From Hymenoscyphus infarciens (lineage: Eukaryota > Ascomycota > Leotiomycetes > Helotiales > Helotiaceae): DNA of 64,000 bases. Shown piece after piece: positions 1-11,866 of this stretch. The stretch is from contig LLCB01000143.1 in the NCBI GenBank assembly GCA_001414345.1, forward strand, positions 1 to 64,000. Direction: 5' to 3'. The position numbers were made by a program, and so were the translations under genes. Positions within the stretch are counted from its first letter, which is position 1; each line of letters opens with the position of its first letter. The notes beneath the pieces were generated by a model. The model worked only from the letters and a program-made list of their open reading frames with translations. It was not told the DNA's origin and made no database searches.

Positions 1-980
1 ACTAAATAATAGACTATTAGACTTATTACTTAGAAAGTAACTAGACTTATTACTAAAAAGGTATTAAAGAAGTAGACTTAGTACTAAATAATAGACTAAT
101 AGACTTATTACTTTCTAAGTAAATAGATAAATTATAAAAGAAGAAGTATTAAATAAGTATACTTAGTACTAAATAATAGACTATTAGACTTATTACTTAG
201 AAAGTAACTAGACTTATTACTAAAGAGATATTAAAGAAGTAGACTTATTACTAAATAATAGACTAATAGACTTATTACTTTCTAAGTAAATAGACTAATA
301 ACTTAATAAGTAAACTTAGTACTAAATTATAGATTAATTAACTTATTCCTTTCTAAGTAATAAGACTAATTACAAAATAAGAAGTATTAAATAAGTAGTA
401 TTAGTAGTAAAGGTTTATTAGATATTCTTATTAACTAAATAGACGTATTTTTAAATAATATATACTAAATAAGTAGATTTAAAATTTAAAGTTATAAGTA
501 AATAAACCTATTACTTAAAAGGTAACTAGTCTAGTTACTTTCTTAGTAATAAGTCTAGTTACTTAGAAAGTAATAAGTCTATTAGACTCTTATTTAGTAC
601 TAAGTATATTTATTTAATACTTCTTCTTTTATAAGTTATCTATTTAGTTAGAAAGTAATAACTTTAGTTACTTTCTAAGTATTAAGTTTATAAATCTATT
701 ATTTAGTACTAAGTCTACTTCTTTAATACCTCTTTAGTAACTAGTCTAGTTAATTTCTTAGTAATAAGTTTAGTTACTTTCGAAGTATTAAGTCTATAAA
801 TCTATTATTTAGTACTAAGTCTACTTCTTTAATACCTCTTTAGTAATTAGTTTAGTTACTTTCTAAGTAATAAGTCTATTTACTTAGAAAGTAATAAGTC
901 TATTAGTCTCTTATTTAGTACTAAGTATACTTATTTAATACTTTTTCTTTTATAAGTTATTTATTAACTTAAAATCTAGT
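1..980. repeat. AT-rich tandem array folded as a large imperfect palindrome
   Basis: The first half repeats a unit of roughly 165 bp containing blocks such as actaaataatagacta and cttattacttagaaagtaa; the unit begins at 1 and again near 167. From about 520 to 960 the same blocks return in reverse complement (for example ttacttagaaagtaataagt and tatttagtactaagt). The array therefore forms a long imperfect inverted repeat of about 480 bp per arm around 490-520. Base composition is extreme AT with almost no CpA, as expected of RIP-altered repeats. There is no open frame. It may be a satellite or the ends of a fold-back element; the window edge cuts it. Confidence 0.7.
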
Positions 981-2230
981 TAATAGGCTTATAAATTAAG
1001 AAGCTTTTAAGCGAATTCTATATTAAAGTTATATAAAAAGTATATATTATATAGTAGTAGTATCTTTTATTAGATCTATAAAAAGCCTTATAAAATAAAA
1101 AGGCTTTTAATAGCACTTTTTAGAGTATTTATATATAACTTCTTTAAAATAAGTAATAAATTAACCTTAAATACTAGTATATATAGCTTATACTCTTATT
1201 ATCTTATATCCCTAGTTTATATATCCTAATACCTCTAGTCTTAGCTATATTATAGATTATAATTAACTATTCTACTAGCTATAGTAGTAGTTTAAAAAGT
1301 ATTAAGATAATCTTAGTAATAAAGAAGTATTATAATATTAAAATTAGACTTAAATTAATTATAAAAGAGAAGAAGGATTATATACTTTATATTAATAAAG
1401 AGACTATTTAGAATATTAAGTATACTCTATTATAATATTAGTATAATAAATAAGAGAGTAAATAAAGTAAATAAATACTTATAGTATTTAGAAACTCTTT
1501 CTTAACTAAATATACTTTAAGTAATATCTCTTTATATAAGTAGCTATAATATAATCGATTCTCTTTAAGATTAGAGTTATTAGTAGTTTATTATATAATA
1601 AGTAAAAAGCCTTATAAAATACAAGAGTATTTACTTATATATAGAATATAAATAGCTTAAATTTAGTAGTAGGAATAATACTTAGTAGTACGATTAATAT
1701 ATTAAGTTCTATTCTTCTTTATAGTTTTAAAAAAGGTACTATAATTAAATTATTATTATATATTTATTTATAAATTATAAGGCTTTTAAGAGTATATATA
1801 ATAGACGTTCTTCTAGGTTAGAGTTATTAGTAAGAGGTATTATTCTTTAATAGTAACTATTCTAGTAGGCTTTCTAAGCTTTAAGATATATACTATATAA
1901 AAGACGTATTAGTAGATATAATTAGAAGTATTTAAGAGTATTTAAGAGTATTCTAGAGCCTTAGAAAGCTCTCTAGGCTATAGAAAGTATATACTAGACT
2001 ACGTAGACTTAGAGAGTAGCCTAATTCTATTTATATATAATAGTACTATTTAAGAAGTTATAGAGCTAAATTATAATTATAAAGGGCTTTATAATCGATA
2101 TTTAGCTAGGCGTATATAGATAGGAGAGATATTAGAAGTATATTAGAGGTATAGAAGGCGTTAGAGCTATTATTATTTAGAATAACTTTAAGACTATTTA
2201 CGATTTTATAAGAAATAATTTTTAGAGTCA
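981..2230. repeat. AT-rich RIP-degraded repeat, class not identified
   Basis: This stretch is TpA-rich and CpA-poor, with stops in all frames and no readable domain. It looks like an old transposon body mutated by RIP. Composition returns to normal between 2225 and 2300. I could not assign it to a class. Confidence 0.5.
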
Positions 2231-2679
2231 CGTGTGATAGGCGATAAGATCGGACTTAAGCCTAATTAGGTTTAGAGGCCAAGACTTTTAGCGTGGGACC
2301 CCTTAGCGAGGACTAGCACTTCGACCTAGGAATTTCAACGAAACTATGTGTTGCGAGAACCTAAACTAGCACTGAATGCTTCTATATTTGTCATCAGATA
2401 AGTCAAATTTATTGCTGTTACAAGTTTCAGATTGCATAACTAGCGAGAGGACACTGTTTAGTTGACTTTGAATACAGCGATTCCTTGAGTAGAGGAGCTT
2501 TGAGTGGTAGAGCTCAACCCATTTAGGAATTTAGAATTCCGACCTAGTCTAGAAAGCACCATATATGACTGCCCTTTCCACGCGCACACAAGAAGATCAA
2601 TCTCTTTGGAGAACCACGACATGGCTCCCAACCTACCAACTTCCTCTTCGCCTAACAACAGATCAAACCACCCAAACTC

Positions 2680-3305
2680 CTATTCAAAATTATTAAGCCT
2701 ATCCGCAGTCCAAGAAGTCAAACACCTAAACTTCCGATGTCCCTGCCTCCCTCCACAATTAAAGTCACCATTAGGGAAAACCAAACAATCCCCATACGTA
2801 TTTCCATCCACTAACACGCAAAATGTTAGCAACCCGGAATCTGGAAATCAAAATCAAAAGTCATAAACTCACAACCAACCATAGTCCACCCTCTATCCTT
2901 ATAAAGTGCTACAATAATCTTAGCCATTATCCCTCATCTCATAAATCCCATCTTCCCCTTCCCCTCCCCTTCTCACTCTCTCACTCTCTCCCCTCAAGGT
3001 ATCAACTCACTCCAATGCAAAACAGGCGCCGAACTAAAATTCATTTCCAGCACCGTAATATCCTCCGGCCTATCCCCCCACCCACATCCACTCCCCTCAC
3101 AACGGAACCCGAGTTTATTGCCACTCACATCGTGACTCCAATCCCAAAGAGGCGTGGCGTTGACCTCGGAACAGCCTGGTTCGGCGGGGTAGACTTGCCA
3201 GGCTAGTTGTTCCTCGTTGACGTCGTCGAGCATGTAGATGTCGAAGTTTGCCGTTGCTAGTGGGAGGAGGAGGGTTAGGAAGGCGGTTGGGGAGAGGATT
3301 TTCAT
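2680..3305 (-). CDS. small secreted cysteine-containing protein, two exons
   Basis: Exon 1 runs 3305 to 3011 and exon 2 runs 2810 to 2680. The intron (2811-3010, 200 bp) starts GTGAGT and ends TTAG. Joining is phase 1 and gives 141 residues. The first ~19 residues (MKILSPTAFLTLLLPLATA) are a clear signal peptide. The mature part has six cysteines, three per exon: in GCSEV, FRCEG and GSGCG, then YGDC, DFNC and KFRC. The ending, with FPNGDFNC followed by RKFRC, recalls a family of short fungal secreted proteins of unknown function (recalled, not searched). The unspliced frame stops just after the splice site and would lose half of the cysteines. The gene lies 450 bp from an AT-rich repeat block, a common setting for effector-type genes. 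Function is unknown; a secreted role is inferred. Confidence 0.8.
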
Positions 3306-4046
3306 TTTGAGGATATGATTTGGGTTAAAGATGGATAGGAGGGTTATGAGGAGGAGAATGGGAATCGTGGGAATGGTAGGAATGTGAGAATATGGGAGTG
3401 GAGGGGACGGGGGATGTATTTTAAAGATTTATTTCAGAGAGGAATAAAAAACTCAAATCGTCAGTAGGAGAGAAAACTCGGACTTTCTGCGATTTCATTC
3501 GTTCAACCAATTCGATAAAGTCCCCAAAGACTGATCTGGTGATATCCCCGCACGTAAAGAGTGAAAGAAGCAGGAAATGCATATTTCCCTGCGGAGGAAT
3601 AGCGAACGTACCAATAGTGCAAAGAGTGATGCAAAAAGAAAAGTATGGGGTAAGCAAAAACATACGGCTCCAATGCGAAAAATTCAATAGCTTAATAAAT
3701 CATATGTTTAGCGCATGATGAAAACTTGTACGAGAGAATAACGCCTACTACGGCACAGCCGTGACCGCAACCCACCATGATAGGCAACCAGACAGGTCCG
3801 TGAGATACAGTAAGCAATGCTACGATCGTAAGAAGTGGCAAGAGATCAGACAAAAGGAAGCGATAAAAGAAATAAATTGATCACTGTAAAACAATGATGC
3901 TTCCACCATGTGGCAGGCTTATATTCTGGCCTATACAAACTATGTCAATGAAGGACCCAAACCTATATTTACAATTCAAAATCAACAGAGTCTTCACGCT
4001 CCCCAAAAACTTCAATAATGAATGACAAAAATCAAAAATCAAAAGT
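3306..4046. other. intergenic, 741 bp
   Basis: This interval separates the start of the small secreted gene from the end of the transporter gene; both are on the minus strand. It should hold the promoter of the former and the 3' end of the latter. A hydrophobic minus-strand frame at 3421-3687 is present but has no recognisable domain. I see no RNA gene or repeat. Confidence 0.5.
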
Positions 4047-5787
4047 CTAGACAGCGACTCCCCTCTGACTCCACCCTCCTCTCCCCTTCCACGCCCAAAC
4101 CCAAAACGCACATCCAATCCAAACACTGATTGCCATCGCCCAGAAACTCCCTGAATAACAGGATTTTCCATAGCACAATGTTTCCTCTTCTCCGTCAGCT
4201 CTCAAAGCTTGATTCTTAGCTGCCCATTGGTATACGGTCGAGTAAACAATGCCCCATACCGAAGCACCGAATGCTGGGACCATTGCCACAATTCCCCAGT
4301 TTGTACCAAAGTTCTCGACTCCCCAAATCACGGTGATTATAAGGGGGGTGAGTGAGAATATGGCACCGTAGCCGGTACCAATGAGGGTGGACACAATCCA
4401 GAATCTCTCACCGTGGTTTTGAATTGACCCGGAGGCTAGAAGGACTTGACCAAGAGAAAGCAAGAGAGCCGTGAGAATGAGAAAGGCGACGCGGGATATA
4501 GAGAAAGCAGACGACCTGGGTGGGAGGGAAGAAAATGAATTCGATATGGATTGGTTGCCAGTTGACACTGGGGCGAAAATGTCGGTGAGCGTACCAAAGA
4601 GGATGCGAGCAATGGTCGAGGTGATAGCGACGATTGAGACATGTGTGGCTGCGGTTGTTGGGATTTCGGTGTTGTTAGATGGAGGGTAGAGGGTTCCAAT
4701 GATAGTTCCCAAATTTGTGAGGAACGTTTCTCCCGGACCTGGTTAGACATCAGTAGTGAAAGAAGTTGAAAAGTCAATACAACGTACCGGAAACGAAAAA
4801 GAAACCAGCTGCAAGGAACCACATAGTTTTATCTTTCAAAAATCTGGAAGTCTCCTCATTCAATAGCCAAGTCTTCTTTCGAGCCTCCTCATCTTCCAAG
4901 TCTTTTGCTTCTTGTAATCGTCTCGCGTCCGCAGCCTCCTCATCGGAAAGATCACTGATTGACCCATAGGTGCCAGCACCGGTTCTTCGAAAGAACTCAC
5001 TATCATCTAATAACCCGCTTCTTTCCAACTCTTCGACAGCTTCGTCAATCAATTCATCCTCATCCACAATTTTCAAAAAGATTGTCCCGACCAATCCGAC
5101 TGCAACCAAGGTGATTGCCAAAAACACGAAGTATTTAAAGACATCCACGTCTCCCCTTGACCCATCCAAAGTCTTCTCAAATAAAACTCTAGCTCCAAAT
5201 TGAGACTGCCACATCCCACTCAATCCAAAAGCAGCAATGGGCGAAGCCAAAGCAATCCCTCTATATTTGCTCCTCCCAAAATTTTTAGCACATGTCGTAA
5301 CTGCACTGAGGTACATGCAAGTTGTCCCCAGCCCAATTATAACAAACGCAACAATCATCACCCATAACGGCCACCCCCTCTCATGTGTATATCCCATAAC
5401 ATCTTTCGCACCACTCTTGTATGTGAACGCCGCAAGTATATACCCAATTCCAAACATAACAGACGCTATCAACGAGAGAGGCGCTGGGCCAATCCGATCG
5501 CAGAGATACCCCAATACGGAAACGGGAAGATATAAAGCGAGTTCTGCAGCGATTATGACGATGTTTACTTGGAGTTGGGTATACCGCAGCCGTTCTTGGA
5601 ATAGATGACCATAGAGAGAGTAGGTGGTTATGGAGCCTGCGCAGAGGCAGGACAGTATAGCGGAGGAAAATGCAACATATCGTCTAACATTTCGATTCTT
5701 ATTTCGTTCCAGCGAGGAATTTGAGGAGTAGGAGGAGTGGAGTGAGGATGAGTCGTTTGCGAGGAGGGGAGTCAACGAGGATGCCAT
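4047..5787 (-). CDS. MCH1: MFS transporter, MCH1 type (nodulin-like/monocarboxylate-transporter-like)
   Basis: Two exons, 5787-4788 and 4738-4047, are separated by a 49-bp intron (4739-4787, GTACGT...CAG). They give 563 residues. Joining restores the in-frame run VSGPGETFLTNLGTIIGTL, typical of the fungal MCH1 family. The N-terminal half has a cytosolic serine-rich leader, then about six membrane spans with the MFS loop YLCDRIGPAPL. An acidic central loop (about residues 245-315) follows, then six more spans. MCH1 proteins resemble monocarboxylate transporters, but in yeast no substrate has been established. The protein is probably in the vacuolar or plasma membrane. The start is the first methionine of the open frame, followed by the usual S/T-rich leader. 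No damage is visible. Confidence 0.9.
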
Positions 5788-6666
5788 TGTTGCCTTGGGG
5801 ATTTCTTTTGGACCGGTTCTTTGGCGGAACGGTCTCTGGGTGTTACGATGGCATAGAAGATGAGGAGTGAGATCTTGAATTTGGAAGAAGCTTGGGAGAT
5901 GGGGGTTGGGTGGTGAAGTGAATGGGGGGAGCTCCAGTCATTTGAAGCTCCAACACCACCTGCATCAGCACGACATCGCGGAGCTTCGGGTACTCGTCGA
6001 GTACGCGCCGACCTCGGCCCAGTTATAGGGACTTTCCAAACACCTGCCCACGGGGTCTCTTTTCCCTCACTCGTAACTCACATTTCTTTACATCATTCGA
6101 ATATCATCTAATGCATTTTCTTCATGTATGGAAGAACTCTCGTTTCTGCTGCAAAGAAAACATTTCAGGTTGCTTCTTTGGCGGGGGCCCCGAAACCGTT
6201 GTCCAGTACCCCGCGATCCAGCAACCGGGAGCACCAACTAAGAGCCATGGGAACACCACGCATGGGAAGGAACACCGAAGAAGGAATTAGCGTGAAGGAT
6301 ATACGAGGAACGATTGATCGTTGAGACTATCAAGGAAAGAAACCTCTTTCACCAGGCAGTTTCCCCACATCAAGACTTACAGCCGAAGTTTTCGTTACGA
6401 AAACAATTCATTTGGTTTGGGCGTTCAAAATTTTCAATCACCCTGAAATCAGCGTTGGAACATGAGTGACGATTGTCAAATAGCCTTCAAATTCTTCTCA
6501 GAGTCAATGCTTTGGTTATTATGGCAGCCGGTACTCAAGTCATACGTTTGCTGAAGGTTCAGAAGTTTCCCTCCACCCCCATGATTTAGAAAGAAGGAGT
6601 ACTCCTTTCTTTCGTTGCAAAAGAATTATTGGTTGTTTGGAGACTATACACCTTACTTACTGACAC
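5788..6666. other. intergenic, upstream of the MCH1-like gene
   Basis: Normal base composition. It contains the transporter's 5' flank and a perfect 15-bp palindrome around 5990-6004 (gtactcgtcgagtac). An open frame at 6124-6324 (+) has no signal peptide or domain and I do not treat it as a gene. Confidence 0.4.
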
Positions 6667-8747
6667 CTACCTAGTATGTAACGTCATTGTTGGATGAGAC
6701 AGGTCTATTATACGAGTTCTCTGTTCCAAGGAGCTTCTAGAAGAATTCTCCGAGTTCTTCTGTCTCCTGTTGGTTCTTACTATCTCGAGGGTAGACAACG
6801 TAAGCGCTGGTTCCATTCTCATCTTTTTCAGAGGGCTGTGGTTCCAGTGACGAAGATGAATCGGAAGGTAGTTCATAGTCGCCTACATAATCGCCGCTCT
6901 CCCAATCCGCTATGCTTTCTTTCAACCCATCTACTCTCGGATCTTTTGCGACTTCCCTACTCTAGGACTCGATCACTATAACAAGCGGGGTCAATGAAAA
7001 CTCGTTAGCTACGTAGATACCTGGAGAAGATGTACTACTAACCCCCCAGTATCGCAGCCTACAGTCTAGGATCAATAGGCCGTGGGTACTTTCTTTTCCA
7101 ACAAAATCCCGGAGAAATTGCTCGAGATCATCGGCCTCGACCTTGTCATTGCCATCTCGGGGATACACTACATAGAAAGGTATTTCAAACTCCTCCCCCC
7201 TTAATAAATGGAGGGATAGGTGTTGGCGGTAGTCAAACTATATGTTTCCCGATCCTTATCAACTTCATCACGTTTGGGCCTGGTGTCTGCTGCAAAAAGG
7301 GTAAACAATTGCTCAGTCAAACATCCCAGAAAGTACTTACTAGTGGCTATCCAGAAAAAAATCTCGTCGCCGGGCGTTAAGCAACGGCGTACATTTCCAC
7401 TTCTAATAATCTTACCCAGGAATTCTTCTATCTTTTCATCCTCAATTCTATTCTTACTCTGTGCAAAAGCCATGGAATTCTCGATTGGAATCTCACATCC
7501 ATTAGGAGAAAACTTGTCTGCAACTCTATCGGGCAAGCTTGGAGTGATCATCTCTTTCGTAGGATTTTCCAACTCAACAACACTATCAATGTTTCCAATG
7601 TTTCGTACTTTCGCAGCTCCATCTGCCAAAGCTCCACAATCCATACGATTAATTCCTTCTGGGTATTATACCATGACAGAAATTGTTCGCCCCCGACAAC
7701 GGTCTTGATGAAATCGGTTCTCTCTCTGGTGATATTGCGGTAATCCTTAGTCTGGGGAATATTCTTTTGAAACACCGTATAGAAACCCTTGCCTAGGGCG
7801 GGTTGCATATTATTATTGAAAAGGAGGTTAGCAGATATCTGGTGGGGAGAATGAAATTCGTGGGAGAAAAGGTTGACAAGTGACAGTTCTTGATATTCCA
7901 CTTCTTGTCAATTTCGGTCCGAGACCCTCAGTTTGTATGATGTATGAGAATAAGAGAAGTATGGTGGCAGTCATTAAAAGACGAATACTGTGTACTCGGG
8001 TAATTGTAATTACTCCTTCTAGTAGGTCGCTTCGTCTAGCCAATACTCACACAAGCCCAGGCCATGCCCGGCATACGCAGTGACTGTCTCCAGAGAATAG
8101 CTTTGAACTGGTGTTTTGGAATCACATATCCAATGCCGGCAAAGCAGGCAGCTTCTTCAAGATTATCTTGGTACAGTACGCGGAGATACGCAGAGGCGAA
8201 AACTGCTCTAGAGATACTAATACGGAAGTCTTTCTCCAACTAGGATTACAAGTGCATAATGATATAAGCTATAACACCCACTTCATACGATGCTAGGACA
8301 TCAGCAACCTTAAAAGCCTAGCAGACGGTTTTCCAGGGCTGGTCTGCCTAACATGCGCCGCCATTGCTATATGGAGGACTTGAGGGGTTTATCGTTAGTT
8401 CTCGAAAATAGAAACAAATTCAAAGACAAATACTTGTGCAATATGCATTGAAGTCTCCAAAGACAATCTAGCCATAACCTAGCGATACTACCAGCCGGCT
8501 TCATAGACTCTGTTATAGGTAGGTCTCCAGCTCGCCGTTGGGATTTTCGAAAATAATGGTCGCTTTACCATAAGAGCTCTGCAGACTGAAGCCATCGCTG
8601 AAATTTCGAGTCTCGGATTGATTCGATTTGAGAGTGAAAGTATTGTTGGCTGTGGATCATTGGCGAGGACAAGGACACTGACGAAAGTGCGTCAATGAAA
8701 GCCAACACGAGAAACATGATTTTTGATGCGAGATAAGGAATAAACAT
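6667..8747 (-). pseudogene. decayed multi-exon gene for a secreted repeat protein (unrecognised family)
   Basis: The minus strand carries gene-like blocks in several frames. From the 5' side: a signal-peptide-like start at 8747 (MFIPYLASKIMFLVLAF); an exon 8239 to about 8057 bounded by CCTAG and GTGAGT; a block 7901-7650 around LGKGFYTVFQKNIPQ; a block 7644-7380 ending at an apparent intron (GTAAGT...TTTTTGCAG); and a C-terminal block 7200-6667. The last block is one frame broken by two TAG codons (near 6971 and 6735). It holds two similar modules: VVYPRDGNDKVEADDLEQFL, and VVYPRDSKNQQETEELGEFF about 110 residues later. The middle part needs at least two 1-nt frame changes (near 7667 and 7250) to stay open. 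Both TAGs fit CAG-to-TAG changes. The module pattern, with RYWGVSST, faintly recalls protease-propeptide-like modules of secreted fungal proteins, but this is a guess. Unusual splicing could explain part of it. Confidence 0.45.
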
Positions 8748-9406
8748 AGTTTTGGGGAGCTGTGGGTGGGGATATTTTTTCTTCTTCTTTAGAATCCAGT
8801 GGGTTTTGGACGAGCAGTCAATTTTGTTGTCGCGTTTTGTGGTCGACTCGGCTTCCCAACTCAAGGGTGCCTTTGTTATTGGTCGAGGTTTGCTGCTGGG
8901 CCAACAGTCGTCCTACCCTCTTCAAGCTCGCTTAAACAAAAAACCAGAAACTTGAAACTTGTATGATTTTACAATTGAACTACAACGGTTTAAGCAGGGA
9001 CATGTTCGTATGTTGCTTATCTGCCTTGGGCCGTTGGAATTGTGATGGTGCCGCTGGTAATCACGTCACTTAACTAAAAACTACCGATGGAGCTGAAAGT
9101 TCAGTATACCACTAAATAACGAGACTAGTTGGAAAACACCAACTGCTTCCTTCTCTCTAGTTGAGACAGGGTTGGACAGCCAAATATTAATGAAGTCAAA
9201 GGGCCTCTTCCAACACCTGGACATCGCCGTAGTCGTCTTTGAAACACCCCCAACATTCAATTTATAGAATATAATCCTATAAGGCATTCAGCTACTATCA
9301 AGAGATAGTTTTTTTAACGCTGAAATCGTTTTGTGCCACTCTCACTAATAAGTTTCATAGGCTAACCTAGCTTAGGCGAATGGTTACAGACACACATATA
9401 TATATA
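8748..9406. other. intergenic, nothing recognised
   Basis: Composition is normal until about 9300 and then becomes AT-rich at the edge of the transposon island. I see no convincing gene, RNA or repeat in it. Confidence 0.4.
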
Positions 9407-9851
9407 GTAATTAACACTTTTATCTTCAAAATAATTGTAAATACCTAAAAAATCCCTTAAATTACTTGAAAAGTAACTGCTTTATCCCTTAAATAATAAC
9501 TCTTAAAAATAGAGGTATACTAGTTAGAAAAGAGAGATATTTAAGTTAGTTTATACTTTTTCTCTATTTATTAGTTTCTTTATACTAATATACTAAAAAT
9601 TAATAAATATAGTAAATTAACCTATATACTACTTATAACTATATAAACAAACTCTTAAGAGCTTTAGTTAAGCCTAATACTCTTAATTCTTTCGCTTATA
9701 GCTTTAATTACTTACTAAGTAATTAACGATTTCTTAAGACTTAATATTATATTTATTACTTTTTGTTATATATATATATTTAAGGCTATTTTAAGAATTT
9801 CTATATTAACTAGCTAGCTTCTAGTATCTTACTCTATACTCTCTTATATAC

Positions 9852-11237
9852 TATTATAGAATAGTCGTATCGAACGTAGTTTCGTTGTCTTACTCTAGTT
9901 AAGACTTAAAAGAAAGGTAGATTTAATATAATTAATATATAGTATATAAAACGTCTACTAAAGAAGAGAGAAGAGTGTAAAGCACTTTTGTAACTATATA
10001 TAAGTCTACTAGGTTACGTGTACTCTATAATATACCTCTCTAAAAGAAAGGTTAGCTCTAAGAACTAAAAAGAAATAATAAAGCTATAATCTGTCTTCTA
10101 GTTCTTAAGTAAGGTTTCTCTCTAAGTATAGTACCTTAGTATAGATATAAATAACCTAGGGCTTTTAAGCTACCTATTCTTCTACGCTAGTTTACTAATT
10201 AGAGATAGGCTTTAAAGAATCTATATCCTAGCTAGTATATATATAACTAGTCTTTTCGAGTTACTTAAGAGTGCTTTAAACTATACCTTATAAACGTATT
10301 TTACTAGCCTATACTACGTCTTAGAGAGGTGTATTAATATAAAGAGTGAGAGTAAGAATTAGATAAGATATAAGGTTAGTAGACGTATAGTTAGTGAAAT
10401 CATTAAGTATATATATTAGGCGGTTACTATAGTAACGTCTGAGTTATTAACTTCGTTAAAGAGAAGAGGAGAGGAGAGGAGAGAAGAGCTTCTAAGTCTC
10501 GGAGGTCGACATTAGAGTAGATTAGAGAAGTAGAGTAAATTAGAGAGGTAGAGTAGATCGAAGACTCGAGACTTAAAGAGAAGTTCGTAGATATAGGTTA
10601 TAGAGCGGAGTGAATTAAGTAGATCGAAGATTTAACTAGATAGGTAGATTAAAGAAGTAGAGTAGATTAAAGACTCGGTAAGATAGAGTAGATTAAAGAC
10701 TTAGGACTTAAAGAGAAGTTTATAGATATAGGTTTTAAACTTTTATAGAGTAGATTAAAGATCGAGACTAAAAGAGAAGTTCGTAGATATAAGTTATAGA
10801 GTAGAGTGAATTAAGATATAGAAGAGTAGTGTTTTACGTTATATTTACTACTAATCGAGCTTCCTAAGAGACAGTTATATACTCTATATAGAGTTATACT
10901 AGTATAGGCTAGTATTCGACTTAAGTATATAAGTATAAGATTATAGTAGAGCGAGAGATAGATATAGAAGTAAGAATATATAATAGAGTATATATAGAAG
11001 TACGTTTGTAGAAGTACGAGGGTCTTGTCTAGAATCGAATTATAGTATTACTATTATATTATAGAATAGTTATATTAAATATAGTTTCGTTGTCTTATCT
11101 TAGTCGAGGCTTAAAAGAAAGGTAGATTTAAGATAATTAATATATAGTATATAAAACGTCTACTAAAGAAGAGAGAAGAGTATAGAGCACTTTCGTAACT
11201 ATATACAGGTCTACTAGGTCACGTGTGCCCTATAATA
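9852..11237. mobile_element. short LTR retroelement (TRIM-like), 1386 bp, with 5-bp target duplication
   Basis: Direct repeats of 181 bp bound the element: 9852-10032 and 11057-11237. Both begin tattatagaatag and end ctataata, consistent with TG...CA ends after RIP. The flanking 5 bp is TATAC on both sides (9847-9851 and 11238-11242). The related sequence at 14925-15375 carries the unoccupied site with a single TATAC, confirming insertion. The 1024-bp interior has no readable gag or pol, so it is a non-autonomous TRIM-like element. It contains a purine-rich repeat block at about 10440-10830. Orientation could not be decided. Confidence 0.85.
10440..10830. repeat. purine-rich degenerate tandem repeat inside the TRIM-like element
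   Basis: Imperfect repeats of agtagattaaagac and cttaaagagaagttcgtag recur several times, with variants of tatagatataggtt. The strand is strongly purine-rich. It is the only internal structure I can see in the TRIM-like element. Confidence 0.55.
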
Positions 11238-11866
11238 TATACCTTCTTTTTAGGCTAATTAGAAGGCTCTCTAAGTATCTTACTAATATAAGAGTGAAAA
11301 GAGTAAGTACTATCAGCTATCGTACTTATTTAAAAGGCTAAAAAGTACTAACTAATTCTAGCGAGCGTATTATAAAGAGGTATAAGAGTAGAGTTAAAAA
11401 AGAGCTTAATACTTAATATAATATTAAAAGTAATAAGAAGTGTTATATATATATACCTCTCTCTACTTATTAAGCTAATTCCTTAATTTACTATAAACCT
11501 CTTCTATATATTAAAAGTTATAATCTTAAGATACTAGCTTTAATTTACTAAAAAATAAGTAGTATAATATAGTAAAAATAGTAAATAATAATTAACTTAA
11601 ATATCTCTCTTTTCTAACTAGAATACTCTCAATTTTAAGAGGTCTTATTTAAGAGATAGAATAGTTACTTTTTAATTAAATTAGAAGATAAAAGTGTTAA
11701 TTACTATAAAGAAAAAGTATAAACTAACTCAAATATCTCTCTTTTCTAACTAGAATACCTCTATTTTTAAGAGGTATTATTTAAGAGATAGAGTAGTCAC
11801 TTTTTAAGTAATTTAAGAGATATTCTAGGTATTTACGATTATTTAAGAGATAAAGGTGTCAATTAC

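Larger units (their letters stand above)
9407..11866. mobile_element. degenerate TIR DNA element, interrupted by an LTR (TRIM-like) element
   Basis: Left terminal inverted repeat is about 9407-9565 (begins gtaattaacacttttatc). Right TIR is about 11708-11866 (its reverse complement begins gtaattgacacctttatc). The right end carries a second tandem copy of the TIR at about 11575-11705. The ends sit in short (TA)n tracts, compatible with insertion at TA. After removing the LTR element at 9852-11237, about 1.07 kb remains. No transposase can be read; all frames are full of stops, and composition indicates RIP. Part of its interior (about 9740-9846 plus 11243-11530) recurs inverted at 14925-15375. 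Confidence 0.6.

Noticed and set aside
3421..3687. Minus-strand hydrophobic 88-codon frame
   Set aside because: No usable signal-peptide cleavage or family; probably chance between two real genes.
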